Source: Candidatus Poribacteria bacterium (GTDB lineage: Bacteria; Poribacteria; WGA-4E; WGA-3G). Taken from it: a stretch of 39,095 bases of DNA. The notes beneath the pieces were generated by a model. It saw only the letters and a program-made list of their open reading frames with translations, did not search any database and was not told the origin of the DNA. The stretch spans positions 1 through 39,095 of the forward strand of contig JAPPCZ010000024.1 of the NCBI GenBank assembly GCA_028824685.1, in the 5' to 3' direction. Position 1 is the first letter of the stretch, and each line of letters begins with the position of its first letter. The position numbers were made by a program, and so were the translations under genes. Positions 15,576 to 24,706 of this stretch are shown piece by piece.

Positions 15576-16904
15576 ATGAACAAACCAAATATTATCTATA
15601 TCCATTCTCATGATACGGGGAGATACGTGCAGCCTTATGGGCATGCAATTCCGACCCCAAACATTCAAAAATTAGCCGAAGAAGGAGTCCTTTTCCGAAA
15701 CGCCTTTTGTGCAAACCCAACCTGTTCACCATCGCGTGCAGCCCTGCTTACCGGACAGTGGGCACATAGCTGCGGTATGGGTGGATTAGCAAACCGCGGA
15801 TGGAGTTTACCTGTACCAGAACACCTCATCCCGCACACACTGAATGAAGCAGGTTACGTTACAGCGTTAGCAGGTTTTCAACATGTTGTACGCAATGTTG
15901 AGGACACAGGTTATCAGCGAATCTTAGCACAAGAAAACGGGAATGCTGGTGCGGAAGAACGGGCATGCGCTTTTCTTGACGAAAAACCCGATGCACCATT
16001 CTTCTTGGATATTGGATTTGGCGAAACACATCGCCGAGCAAAAGGGTTTGATCCACCACCAGACGGTGAACAAAAAACTGACCCGCGCTATGTCCAACCG
16101 CCAGCACCGTTCCCTGATACACCCGTAACCCGGCAGGATATGGCAGAATATATTGATGCCGCACGCAAACTCGACTGGAAAATGGGAAAAGTCTTTGACT
16201 CGCTGGAGAAGAACGGACTTGCTGAAAATACACTCGTGGTATGCACAACAGACCACGGACTCGCTTTTCCTCGTATGAAATGCCACGTTACGGATCACGG
16301 AATCGGAGTGATGTTGATTATCCGAGGACCAGGAGGATTTGATGGAGGGAAAGTGATTGATGGATTAGTCAGCCAAATTGATCTGTTTCCAACTATCTGC
16401 GAATTGGCAGAGATTGAACCGCCTGAATGGTTACAAGGACATTCTATTCTCCCTCTTGTTCGCGGTGAGACCGATGATATCCGTGATGCCGTTTTTGCCG
16501 AAGTCAATTATCACTGCTGTTATGAACCACAGCGCGCTATCCGAACAAAGCGATGGAAATATATCCGGCGGTATGATGACGCGAAACAGTGGGCGTTGCC
16601 GAACTGTGATGACAGTATCAGTAAATCTTATATGCTGGAGAATTATTGGGCAAATCAACCTGTCGAATCGGAGCGATTATACGATATAGTCTTTGATTCA
16701 TCGGAAGCACATAACCTCGCAGGAAATCCTGATTACGCTGATGTTTTGGCAGAGATGCGCGAACGTTTAGAGCAGTGGAGAACAGATACTGCCGATCCTG
16801 TAGATGAAAACCAGATTATGACACCACCAGAAACGGCTGTGTTGAACGATCCCTCTGATGTTTCACCAGGAGATAAACGTTATCCTGCAGCAGAAGTTCT
16901 CTGA
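15576..16904 (+). CDS. Sulfatase (formylglycine-dependent), heparan N-sulfatase-like
   Basis: A 442-residue alkaline-phosphatase-fold sulfatase. The signature CSPSRAALLTG has C50, the residue turned into formylglycine by a separate enzyme, and R54. Metal ligands are suggested by IHSHDTGRY near the N-terminus, replacing the more common DD pair, and by TTDHG. The HSHDTGRYVQPYGH opening resembles N-sulphoglucosamine sulphohydrolases, so a sulfated polysaccharide is a likely substrate (inference). No signal peptide is visible from the chosen start (MNKPNIIYIH, AGGG seven to eight bases upstream); a frame from 15519 adds 19 residues that are no signal either. The enzyme may act in the cytoplasm on imported sugars. 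Confidence 0.88.
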   Translation: MNKPNIIYIHSHDTGRYVQPYGHAIPTPNIQKLAEEGVLFRNAFCANPTCSPSRAALLTGQWAHSCGMGGLANRGWSLPVPEHLIPHTLNEAGYVTALAGFQHVVRNVEDTGYQRILAQENGNAGAEERACAFLDEKPDAPFFLDIGFGETHRRAKGFDPPPDGEQKTDPRYVQPPAPFPDTPVTRQDMAEYIDAARKLDWKMGKVFDSLEKNGLAENTLVVCTTDHGLAFPRMKCHVTDHGIGVMLIIRGPGGFDGGKVIDGLVSQIDLFPTICELAEIEPPEWLQGHSILPLVRGETDDIRDAVFAEVNYHCCYEPQRAIRTKRWKYIRRYDDAKQWALPNCDDSISKSYMLENYWANQPVESERLYDIVFDSSEAHNLAGNPDYADVLAEMRERLEQWRTDTADPVDENQIMTPPETAVLNDPSDVSPGDKRYPAAEVL

Positions 16905-17094
16905 TCTTCAGATGTAGATTGAAGGTTAGGTTTTTCGCTTTCTAATGGCACAATTGAAAGTCGACATCCAAGTGCATTGAGGATAGTTCCGAGCGTGTCA
17001 ACATGCGGTGCCTTGTCACTTGAGAGTATCTTTTGCAAGGCATCAGGGTTCGCTTAGCCAGCTCAGGAACCCGTCCTGTGCTAAATCTAAACAT
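16880..17094 (-). pseudogene. Remnant of an HTH (HigA-like) antitoxin gene
   Basis: On the minus strand one frame from 17094 reads MFRFSTGRVPELAKR and is then broken. The adjoining frame (17053 to 16880) gives NPDALQKILSSDKAPHVDTL followed by GTILNALGCRLSIVPLES. Together they match the C-terminal HTH half of chromosomal addiction-module antidotes (VPELAKR..NPDALQKIL..HVDTLG.ILNALG). A frameshift near 17045-17055 and the missing N-terminus make it a remnant. It overlaps the stop codons of both the sulfatase and the next gene. No toxin gene is left. Confidence 0.6.
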
Positions 17095-18434
17095 CATTGA
17101 TTTTCCTTTTTCTTCTCGTTCAAATCTATGAGGTGGAACGGCGTGCCTTCTGCTTTCGCTTTTCGGACTTTTTCAAGTTCGCTCAGAACAGTTTTATTTT
17201 TCCAGAGCACAGATTTTGCCTCGTAAAATTTGAGGAATTCCTCTTCATCCCCTGGAAATTTAAAACTCTCAGACAACCATTTTACCTTGCCCGCAATGTA
17301 GGTTTCAACCTCAGGAATATTGCCAAACTGTCCGATGAGATGACTTTTATAGGTACTAATAAAGCGATCCTTATCATCCGCCTTATTCCAAAGTTCTTTC
17401 AACATGTTGTCCGCGGCACTACGATATTCTCGATTCTTGGCTTCTGTAGATACCGACTGTAGATAACGTTGTGCGTGGAACAGTTCGCCGCGGAAATAGT
17501 ACCCTAACCCTATGTAGAAGTCGTATACCTCAAAATAGCGACTGACATCTCCACTTCTTATCGTCTGTCTATTTGACCGTCGAATCAGGGCTGGGTCTTT
17601 TGTTTCTAAAGCCAGTTGATACTTATATTTTGCACGCAGATGATGATTATACGCTGAGAGCAGTTTAAAGAAAATCTCATTTTCTTGGGTGTAGAATTTT
17701 TCATTATTCAAAACATACGTCGTTCCATCCCAATCGTAGAGATTCATCCATACCGGGTGTGCTGATCGGAAAAAGCCGTCGAGATAAACTCTGTTAGGTA
17801 TCTTGAGTTCGTAGCTGCTATCGTTATCTATGTCAACGTACTCCGCGCCACCACGATGGGTATACGAGTAGCCGCGAAAAATTTCCTTGAACTCGCCATT
17901 CTGAAAGGAAATGACAACAATAACATTTCCCGGTTCAATCCAGATGTCTAAAATGCCATCGCCTGTCAAATCAATGAGTTTAAAGCCGAGACCGTGGGGC
18001 TTATCTGTCAACTGGACATTCAAAATAAATGGAGGCGGATGACGTTTAATGGATTTCGCATGATCAGCAACATCTAAGACTTTAAAAAGTTTCTTTTTCT
18101 TCGGCATCCCTGCCTTGGTCGTCGTAATTAGGAGAAACGCTTGGGTCCAGTTGCCATCGAATACGCTTCCTCTACCGCCATCAGCAAGTATTGAAACCAC
18201 GGTCTCTATTTCAGGTGTATCGTCAATATTTGCAGATGCTTTCAACTGGGTATCGTAAAAAGACCTTTCCGGCACAGGGGGCAGAAACTGGTGGTACATC
18301 TCGCCTTCAGGATCACTTGGGTTTTCGAATCGATGATACTTAATAGCAGGGGTTGCAGCATCATCTGCGTTCACGTAACTGAGCGTAAGCAAAATAGATA
18401 GTGCGAAAAATGGAATTTGGATATGTTGCTTCAT
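17094..18434 (-). CDS. Secreted protein of unknown function with FG-GAP/VCBS-like calcium loops
   Basis: A 446-residue protein with a signal peptide (MKQHIQIPFFALSILLTLSY, cut near VNA-DD). The middle has two calcium-loop-like segments, DLTGDGILDIWIE and DIDNDSSYELKI, as in FG-GAP/VCBS propeller repeats. The second half (about 250-446) is helical and tetratricopeptide-like (FYIGLGYYFRGELFHAQRYL, then the KNREYRSAADNMLKELW segment). The C-terminus is lysine-rich. It is probably periplasmic or surface-bound. The function is not recognised. The start is preceded by GGAAGC; a short palindrome TCTGA-TG-TCAGA (18458-18469) lies just upstream. Confidence 0.65.
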   Translation of the reverse strand: MKQHIQIPFFALSILLTLSYVNADDAATPAIKYHRFENPSDPEGEMYHQFLPPVPERSFYDTQLKASANIDDTPEIETVVSILADGGRGSVFDGNWTQAFLLITTTKAGMPKKKKLFKVLDVADHAKSIKRHPPPFILNVQLTDKPHGLGFKLIDLTGDGILDIWIEPGNVIVVISFQNGEFKEIFRGYSYTHRGGAEYVDIDNDSSYELKIPNRVYLDGFFRSAHPVWMNLYDWDGTTYVLNNEKFYTQENEIFFKLLSAYNHHLRAKYKYQLALETKDPALIRRSNRQTIRSGDVSRYFEVYDFYIGLGYYFRGELFHAQRYLQSVSTEAKNREYRSAADNMLKELWNKADDKDRFISTYKSHLIGQFGNIPEVETYIAGKVKWLSESFKFPGDEEEFLKFYEAKSVLWKNKTVLSELEKVRKAKAEGTPFHLIDLNEKKKENQ

Positions 18435-18650
18435 TGTTTTGCTTCCGATTGGACCTGTCTGATGTCAGATCGTTTTAATCCATAAATCTAATTTCCTATT
18501 GCCAACGATACCAACCTTAATAAAAAAATCCGACAAGAAGGTGATAAGAATCTGTATTTTGAAAATCAAATCTAATAGATAGAGAGCCTTTTGGTGGAAA
18601 AGGCTCTTGATGGCAAAAGATTATCGCTTTGCTTGTATTAGAATAAATAA

Positions 18651-18770
18651 CAGGACTTACGCAAATTGAGCAGAAAAAGGGTGTATTTTGCTTAAAAAGT
18701 AGTTATTTCAGTGTTTTTAACCCCTAAATCCCTTATCAGTGGGACTTTAAAGAAAAATGCGTAAGTCCTG
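18651..18770. mobile_element. MITE, 120 bp, 13-bp terminal inverted repeats
   Basis: The element starts CAGGACTTACGCA and ends TGCGTAAGTCCTG, a perfect 13-bp inverted repeat. It is flanked on both sides by TAAATAA (18644-18650 and 18771-18777), a likely 7-bp target duplication. It has no coding capacity, so it must have been moved by a transposase encoded elsewhere. The family cannot be named from the ends alone. Confidence 0.8.
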
Positions 18771-18803
18771 TAAATAATTATGCGTAAGTCCTATAAATAA
18801 TTA
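18758..18803 (+). repeat. Tandem 23-bp duplication of the MITE right end plus target site
   Basis: TGCGTAAGTCCTGTAAATAA and three more bases (18758-18780) are repeated at 18781-18803 with a single G-to-A change. It links the terminal repeat, target duplication and a second terminal repeat copy. Confidence 0.8.
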
Positions 18804-19014
18804 TAAGTATAACAAATTTCACTCCTGCGATTCAATGTAAATAGATTGACAATGCTCACTGGCTTAAGCGCGTTTTTTAAGAGAAAATAATCACCCTTAA
18901 AATTCACTTGTCTATTTACGCTTTACATGATACGATAATAATACATTGACGTATTGACATCGGGTTTGAATTCTTAGGAAATCTAACCCGAATAATTGGA
19001 AGGAGAACGTGGAG

Positions 19015-19821
19015 ATGCGGCACGAACTCACCACGGAACAAATTGATTTTTATCAGGAAAACGGATATCTTGTCATTGAAAACTTTCTTGATGCTGACGA
19101 ATTAGAAGAATGGCGGAGATGCACAGATGAATCTGTAACCGAACGTCTCGGAAATTCAGTTGAATTCTTCACAAACCAACTGGATCCATCTAATTTTTAT
19201 GCGCGGGTATTCACACAATGCTTGCGACTTTCAGATACACACCCAGGAATGCGAAAATTAGTGCATGATCCCAAAATCGGACAGATGGCAACGCAATTAT
19301 CTGGAACTGACGGCATGCGAATTTGGCACGATCAAGCATTAATTAAACCCCCCAATGGAAACCCAACCGCTTGGCACCTTGACGTGCCATATTGGTCTTT
19401 TGACTCGCATGATGCTGTTTCGTTTTGGGTTGCATTAGATGATGCAACATTAGGGAACGGTTGTATGTGGTATCTCCCTGGCACCCACAAATCCGCGCGT
19501 TTTGATAACGTCGGCATAGGAGAAAACATCGGTGCACTGTTTGATGTTTATCCCGAATGGAAAAAGCTTGAACCGCAATCCGCACCGTGTCCCGCAGGTT
19601 CTATGGTATGGCACAACGGCTTGTGTGCACACGGTGCAGGTGCGAACATGACGTTTTCGCATCGCCGGGCAATGACCTGCGGTTTCATGCCTGATGGATG
19701 CACCTTTAATGGAAAAAGAAACATCCTTCCAGAACCCTATTTCAACTCACTTGAAGTTGGTGATCTGCTTGACGACGATGTGCAGAATACGCTTGTTTGG
19801 CACAACGATTGGGAAAAATAA
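19015..19821 (+). CDS. Phytanoyl-CoA dioxygenase family protein (second copy type)
   Basis: A 268-residue Fe(II)/2-oxoglutarate oxygenase. The iron ligands are H121 and D123 (WHLDVPYW) and H206 (LCAHGAG); R217/R218 (SHRRAMTCGF) fits 2-oxoglutarate binding. The N-terminal LTTEQIDFYQENGYLVIENF is typical. It is only distantly similar to the copy at 1774-2634, so the two likely have different substrates. A GTG at 19009 is also in frame, but AAGGAG is only three bases from it and nine from the ATG at 19015, so the ATG is preferred. It is monocistronic; the downstream region holds a pseudogene and a terminator. Confidence 0.88.
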   Translation: MRHELTTEQIDFYQENGYLVIENFLDADELEEWRRCTDESVTERLGNSVEFFTNQLDPSNFYARVFTQCLRLSDTHPGMRKLVHDPKIGQMATQLSGTDGMRIWHDQALIKPPNGNPTAWHLDVPYWSFDSHDAVSFWVALDDATLGNGCMWYLPGTHKSARFDNVGIGENIGALFDVYPEWKKLEPQSAPCPAGSMVWHNGLCAHGAGANMTFSHRRAMTCGFMPDGCTFNGKRNILPEPYFNSLEVGDLLDDDVQNTLVWHNDWEK

Positions 19822-19871
19822 AGCATTTGGACATTGACTTGTCTTATTCTCAGGCACGGATACTATAGAAC

Positions 19872-20341
19872 CCTGGATACGAATCAGCAACGATTGAGGG
19901 CAGAATTGACGCTTGGCAAGAGACGAGAGAAGACGGCACCGTAGGCATCTTCCAGAGGCATCGGTATGAGGGTCCTTAATACGTTAACTGATAGTGCGGA
20001 CTTCGTTGCTGCTGGTGGCATCAAGGTAAATCCTGTTGGGGTTACAGACTTTCAGGATGGTTCAATTTAAAGTGACCGCATAGGTGTCAACTTAAAGATT
20101 TTCTGAATACCAGAAATGCTCTTTAGTCCCTACCAAATCAACGCCAGCACCACCGAATACAGCAACCTGTGCAAATGGGCATACCTATGACCCGAACAAT
20201 TGGCAGGAGTATAACCTTCACCGAACGCGCACGTGCCGATATAGTTCATACGGCAATACTTGGGAAAAGTGTGTCTTGAATACACCGTAATGCAACAAGC
20301 CCTGGCGAAAAGCCAGAGGCAAGTATTGTTGGGCAAGGTAA
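19872..20341 (+). pseudogene. Multi-frameshifted remnant of an exported or cysteine-rich protein
   Basis: Protein-like text passes through three frames in order. It begins with SATIEGRIDAWQETREDGTV (frame ending 19979). FVAAGGIKVNPVGVTDFQDG follows and, after a stop at 20068, SDRIGVNLKI. The last part is CANGHTYDPNNWQEYNLHRT and then TRTCRYSSYGNTWEKC (frame from 20102). A stop at 20288 is followed in frame by CNKPWRKARGKYCWAR up to 20341. The composition and Cys spacing look like genuine coding sequence, not noise, yet no single frame is open. I do not recognise the family. Confidence 0.5.
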
Positions 20342-20373
20342 TACGGCTAACAAATTGACACAACCCTATTTAC

Positions 20374-20408
20374 AGGCAGGTATCCTTTAGGTATCTGCCT
20401 TTCTTTTA
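20374..20408 (+). terminator. Intrinsic terminator
   Basis: AGGCAG...CTGCCT outer stem with an imperfect GTATCC/GGTAT inner part, followed by TTTCTTTT. Confidence 0.6.
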
Positions 20409-20649
20409 TCAAAGCCCTCCACTGCCAACATAAAATCATCTCCTCATAACTGACTGATTTGCCATCACCGATTGCATAATTACTAAACTTTATACTTGAA
20501 AATGCGTCAAAATTGAAATAAACTTTTACCATAAAACTTTGTATTCAAAATTTGTGCTGAACTTTTGCAATCGGTTATTGTCAAATATAAAAGGCTTGTT
20601 AAAATTACAATCTTCTGCAGTATAATTTTTTTAGTTTAAGGAGATGCTG

Positions 20650-21984
20650 ATGCTTCGATGGAGAATTGGGTTTACGTTTATTCTGGTTAGCCTTCAGTTT
20701 TTGGTCATTCTTTGTGTGAGCGCACAAGAACCAGAGGAAATTGACCTGTCACAACCGCTAACGCTTGAACAGTGTATTCAAATGGGATTAGAGAAAGCGA
20801 CGAGTATGCGAAATGCAAGGTTGAGTCTGGCTATTCAGGAGTTACGTGTCAAAAATGCACGTGCGGATTATTTTCCTTTAATTACTTCCTCTGGTCGATA
20901 CGATTTTTCTGATCGGTTAGATTTCGGTTTTGAACGTGAAAACTACGATTTAGGATTGACTGGACGTTATACGCTTTGGGATAATGGACAACGTGAGGTA
21001 GGTTATGCACAATCAAAAGAGGGATTAAAAGCTACAACCAATCGTAATGAAGGGATTAAACAAAGTGTAATTCTACAGATTACACAAGCATACTACGATG
21101 TCCTCAAAGACACAGCACTTGTTGAGGTCAGTGAAGAAGTGTTGGAGCGGTCCAGAGATAATACGAAACAGATTGTTGCTTTGAAAGAAGCGGGTGTACT
21201 CATCAAAGCTGATGTCGCAACTGCCAGAGTCCGTGAAGCAAATGACGAATTAGGGTTATTAAATAATCAAAATTCGCTTCAAATTTCACAAGCAACTTTG
21301 CCACGACTTATGGGGTTAGACCCTGGGCTGCTAATTACCGTAGCCGTTGATGAATCCTTTCAGTTATATCTGGAGCGCGGGACTATTGAAAAAATAGATA
21401 TTACTGTTGAAGAAGCGATACAAACTGCCCTTGAAAATCGCCCGGAATTTAAGGAGACTGAAGCACAAATCAAACAGCAGGAATGGAGTTTAATACTTTC
21501 AAGATTGCAACGTTGGCCTCGGTTGAGCGCGAATGCAAACTATAACGTAAACCTTGATGATTACCTCCATGAACGTCAAAATTTTTCAGACTTTCGGAGT
21601 TGGAGCGTTGGCGCATCACTTAACTTTACGCTTTTTGATGGCGGTGTTTTGGGAAATCGCGTCAAAGAACTTAATATGCAGTTAGAACAGTCAAGAGAAA
21701 ATGCAAGTGACTTGGAACGTTCTGTTGCGCTTGGGGTGCGACAAAGTTATCTGAACCTTAAACGCAGCGAAGCTGCTGTAGAAATCTCTAATACACAAGT
21801 AGAAAATGCTAAAGAAAGTTTAGATGTTGTTCAAGGACGCCTTAAAGTAGGGAAAGCGATTACACTTGAGGCGCTGGACGCACAAACAAGTTACGCGCAA
21901 GCATTGACAAATCGGGTGAATACGTTTTACGATTACAAAATTGCGAGAACACGATTACAGGATGCAATGGGGGTCCTGCAGTGA
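20650..21984 (+). CDS. TolC-family outer membrane efflux protein
   Basis: A 444-residue outer membrane channel subunit. A signal peptide (LRWRIGFTFILVSLQFLVIL, cut after VSA) is followed by LTLEQCIQMGLEKATSMRNA, the family's opening helix. Two repeats of long alpha-helices and beta-strand segments (YDLGLTGRYTLWDNGQREV and WSVGASLNFTLFDGGVLGNR) follow the TolC plan, each with the DNG or FDGG turn. It works with the adaptor and ABC ATPase encoded next. The ATG at 20650 has AAGGAG exactly six bases upstream; another ATG at 20644 touches that site and is less likely. Its stop overlaps the adaptor's start. Confidence 0.88.
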   Translation: MLRWRIGFTFILVSLQFLVILCVSAQEPEEIDLSQPLTLEQCIQMGLEKATSMRNARLSLAIQELRVKNARADYFPLITSSGRYDFSDRLDFGFERENYDLGLTGRYTLWDNGQREVGYAQSKEGLKATTNRNEGIKQSVILQITQAYYDVLKDTALVEVSEEVLERSRDNTKQIVALKEAGVLIKADVATARVREANDELGLLNNQNSLQISQATLPRLMGLDPGLLITVAVDESFQLYLERGTIEKIDITVEEAIQTALENRPEFKETEAQIKQQEWSLILSRLQRWPRLSANANYNVNLDDYLHERQNFSDFRSWSVGASLNFTLFDGGVLGNRVKELNMQLEQSRENASDLERSVALGVRQSYLNLKRSEAAVEISNTQVENAKESLDVVQGRLKVGKAITLEALDAQTSYAQALTNRVNTFYDYKIARTRLQDAMGVLQ

Positions 21985-23945
21985 TTATGAAGTTTAGTAA
22001 AAAGTGGATTATTATCAGCACAGTTGCTATTATTGTTATTGCTGTAGTGGTAATTGGGGCAACCCGAATGAACTCCGGGAAAAAGAATGCAGAGGAAGAG
22101 GACAAACGTGAGGTGGTCCGCCGCGGAGAATTCCTTGAAAAAGTTCAGGAATCTGGCAGTCTACGCTCCTTTATTGAAGTAGATGTCCGGTCAAATGTAG
22201 AGGGTGAAATAACAGAGATTTTCGTTGAAGAAAGTAAAACTGTTCAAGAAGGCGATCCACTTCTCGAAATTGATGCCAAGCAGATTTTAGAAGATATGAA
22301 ACAGGCAGAGGCTAACCGTGATGCACGAAAAGCTGAACTTGATCAAGCAGACCTCCGAATTCAGATTGCTGAGCAACGCGAAAAAAGTGATCTGCTGCAG
22401 GCACAAAATGCTGTCGCTAAAGCTGAGGCTAACCTCCAATCCTTTGCCGCGAACAGACAGCAACGGATTACTGAAGCAGAAACCCTTGTTGCAACTACAC
22501 AGAACTTGCTGGACCGAGACCAAATCTCACTGAAGCGGGCGGAAATCTCTCTCACACAGGCAAACTTGACACTTGATCGGGCAAAGGCAAGTGTCACATC
22601 CGCAAAAATCACCTTTGAGACAACCCAGGCCGAACACAAACGCAACGAAGAATTATTTAAACAGGAATTAATCTCAAAACAGACATTAGAGCAATCCCAA
22701 AAACAACTCGCTTCGACTAAATCCCAATATGAAACTGCACAGAAAGCAGTTGAATCCCAAAATGAAACAATTAAATCCGAAGAAGAAAACATCAAGCGGG
22801 AGAAAGTGGCAATTCAGAGTCGAGAAGCAACGCTTGCCCTAAATAAAAAGAACGTTGAAACAGTCAAAGAATCTCAAGATGCACAAGAAAAGCAATTAAA
22901 AGCAGATTTAGAAAACGCACGCACCCGACTCAAGCAAACAGAAGATACCACCGAAGAAGAAAAAGCATTGACAAAACATGCGAAAGTTAGCGCACAAGCG
23001 AATCTGTTACAAGCAGAGAGCCGCCTCAAATCTCAGCAGGAACGCTACGAATGGACGACCGTCAAAGCTTCGATGTCCGGTACAATTACACGTATTTCTG
23101 TAGAAGAGGGGGAGATTATCACTTCAGGGCGGTCAGCGTTTTCAAGAGGTGAAGCAATCATGCGGATTGCTGACCTTTCCCAGATGATTGTCAGAACCCA
23201 AATCAATCAGGTCGAAATCGGTAGGATAAAAGAGGGACAACGTGTAGAAATCCGTGTGGATAGTTTTCGCAAAAAAATCTTTAATGGTAAAGTCAGTGAA
23301 ATTTCACCAAGTTCTACCCCACGTGGGCAAGGTGGCGGTGGTGTGATTACCTTTGAGGTAGATATAGAGGTGGATATACCAGATCAAGAATTTCAACTAT
23401 TACCCGGAATGTCTGCGGATGTAGATATTATTGTCTTTGAAAAACCTGATATTCTTCAAATTCCGATAGCAGCGGTGTTAAGTCCGGAGGTGTTTACTGT
23501 AAGAGCCACACTTAATCAAAACGATCTCGGACAGTTTAAGCAAGGACAGAAATTAAAAGTCCAGAATCTCATCGGTAAACAGTTTCCTGGACAAGTTACG
23601 AAGATTTCCCCTTCAGAAACCCGCGGCAATCTTGAAATTTTGTTTGATGAGCCTCCGAAAGGGATGCGTCCAGGTCCAACAGAAATCGCTATTGTAATCT
23701 CTGAAAACAAGCGATTGTCTGGTATAGAAGCAGAAATCAGAAGTGAACGTCAACATTTTGTAAAACTGGACACAGGCGAACCACCAAAAAAAGATGAAGA
23801 AAAAGGAGTTAAAACGCATATTAAAGTTGGTAGGCGTAACAATACACACTTTGAAATTCTTAGCGGCTTAAAAGAAGGTGATCGCGTTTTTGTTCCTTCT
23901 ATGATGGAATTGACAAGAGGAGAAGAAAATAAAAGTAACAGATAA
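21981..23945 (+). CDS. HlyD/MacA-type membrane fusion protein with duplicated beta-barrel
   Basis: A 654-residue periplasmic adaptor, far longer than MacA (about 370). It has one N-terminal membrane helix (about 9-27), a lipoyl/biotinyl half (residues 60-100, VRSNVEGEITEIFV), a very long coiled coil (about 102-355, rich in Q, E, K and A) and the returning lipoyl half (VKASMSGTITRISVEEGE). A beta-barrel follows at about 402-448 and a second, similar one at about 505-549: VRTQINQVEIGRIKEGQ against VRATLNQNDLGQFKQGQ. Both close in KVSEISPSS / QVTKISPSE. The usual end ILSGLKEGDRVFVP is at 626-639. The GTG at 21981 overlaps the tolC stop; an ATG two codons on is possible. Confidence 0.85.
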   Translation: MIMKFSKKWIIISTVAIIVIAVVVIGATRMNSGKKNAEEEDKREVVRRGEFLEKVQESGSLRSFIEVDVRSNVEGEITEIFVEESKTVQEGDPLLEIDAKQILEDMKQAEANRDARKAELDQADLRIQIAEQREKSDLLQAQNAVAKAEANLQSFAANRQQRITEAETLVATTQNLLDRDQISLKRAEISLTQANLTLDRAKASVTSAKITFETTQAEHKRNEELFKQELISKQTLEQSQKQLASTKSQYETAQKAVESQNETIKSEEENIKREKVAIQSREATLALNKKNVETVKESQDAQEKQLKADLENARTRLKQTEDTTEEEKALTKHAKVSAQANLLQAESRLKSQQERYEWTTVKASMSGTITRISVEEGEIITSGRSAFSRGEAIMRIADLSQMIVRTQINQVEIGRIKEGQRVEIRVDSFRKKIFNGKVSEISPSSTPRGQGGGGVITFEVDIEVDIPDQEFQLLPGMSADVDIIVFEKPDILQIPIAAVLSPEVFTVRATLNQNDLGQFKQGQKLKVQNLIGKQFPGQVTKISPSETRGNLEILFDEPPKGMRPGPTEIAIVISENKRLSGIEAEIRSERQHFVKLDTGEPPKKDEEKGVKTHIKVGRRNNTHFEILSGLKEGDRVFVPSMMELTRGEENKSNR

Positions 23946-24025
23946 TAGGTGAATTTGGTAGCCTAACTTCCAAAATCACAAGTGCGAATTCAAACAGATG
24001 ACCATGATCAAGGCAGGGAAAATAT

Positions 24026-24706
24026 ATGTTAATAGATGTCAAAGACATAACAAAAATCTATGAGATGGGTGATGTACAGGTTCATGCGCTGCGAGGTGTT
24101 ACCTTCACTGTAGAGTCTGGTGAGTTTATCGCAATTATGGGGCCCTCTGGTTCTGGTAAATCAACTATGATGGACATCTTAGGGTGTCTTGCTACCCCAA
24201 CAGATGGTGAATACTTCCTTGAAGGTGAAGAGGTGGGAAAACTTTCCGACAACCGTTTGGCAGATATACGGAATAAAAAGATCGGATTTGTTTTTCAGTC
24301 ATTCAACCTTCTTCCGCGAACGAGTGCACTCCACAACGTTGAACTCCCGCTTATCTATTCAGGATTAGGACGAAAGGAACGTAAGCGAAGAGCCTTTGAA
24401 TCTTTGGAAGCAGTCGGATTAGCGGATCGAGTTGATCACAAATCAACAGAATTGTCTGGTGGACAAGTTCAACGTGTCGCAATTGCGCGGGCCCTTGTGA
24501 ATAAACCTTCAATGATTTTTGCTGACGAACCGACAGGTAACCTGGACACGCGCTCTGGTGCCGAAATTTTGGCTATTTTTGACCGCCTTAATGAGGAAGG
24601 TAATACCATTATCATGGTTACGCATGAACCAGAGGTTGCCGAACATGCAAGACGCGTCCTCCACATTCGGGACGGCCTCATTGAGCAAGATGAAAGGCGA
24701 AACTAA
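24026..24706 (+). CDS. ABC transporter ATP-binding protein (MacB/LolD type)
   Basis: A 226-residue ATPase. It has Walker A GPSGSGKS (39-46), Q-loop Q91 ([14 protein letters not shown]), signature LSGGQ (143-147), Walker [12 protein letters not shown] (164-174) and H-loop H200. The FNLLP...NVELPL region is typical of the MacB/LolD/FtsE branch that powers lipoprotein or peptide export. The start has AGGGA upstream. It lies 80 bp after the adaptor. Unusually, no FtsX-like permease gene follows; the next gene overlaps by 17 bp and is a GHMP-family protein. The permease must be encoded elsewhere or have been lost. Confidence 0.9.
   Translation: MLIDVKDITKIYEMGDVQVHALRGVTFTVESGEFIAIMGPSGSGKSTMMDILGCLATPTDGEYFLEGEEVGKLSDNRLADIRNKKIGFVFQSFNLLPRTSALHNVELPLIYSGLGRKERKRRAFESLEAVGLADRVDHKSTELSGGQVQRVAIARALVNKPSMIFADEPTGNLDTRSGAEILAIFDRLNEEGNTIIMVTHEPEVAEHARRVLHIRDGLIEQDERRN

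Larger units (their letters stand above)
18435..19014. other. 580-bp intergenic region with a MITE
   Basis: Contains a 9-bp perfect hairpin GAGCCTTTT-GGTGG-AAAAGGCTC (18584-18606), the MITE at 18651-18770, its tandem right-end duplication, and, close to the next gene, CGGGTT/AACCCG (18961-18990). No coding frame is supported. Confidence 0.6.
19822..20649. other. 828-bp region between the dioxygenase and tolC-like genes
   Basis: The first 520 bp hold a frameshifted gene remnant; an intrinsic terminator follows at about 20374-20408; the rest (20409-20620) is AT-rich with no gene seen. A TATAAT (20621-20626) with TTGTTA 19 bp upstream lies 24 bp before the export operon and may be its promoter. 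Confidence 0.5.

Noticed and set aside
18584..18606. Hairpin GAGCCTTTT/AAAAGGCTC as a terminator
   Set aside because: No gene ends near it and no T tract follows on either strand; kept only as part of the intergenic description.
20130..20363. Minus-strand frame of 77 codons
   Set aside because: It is the antisense of the frameshifted pseudogene, whose plus-strand reading has ordered cysteines and protein-like blocks.
24519..24689. N-terminal extension of the GHMP protein
   Set aside because: It lies wholly within the ABC ATPase coding region in another frame, and the family's usual start matches the ATG at 24690.
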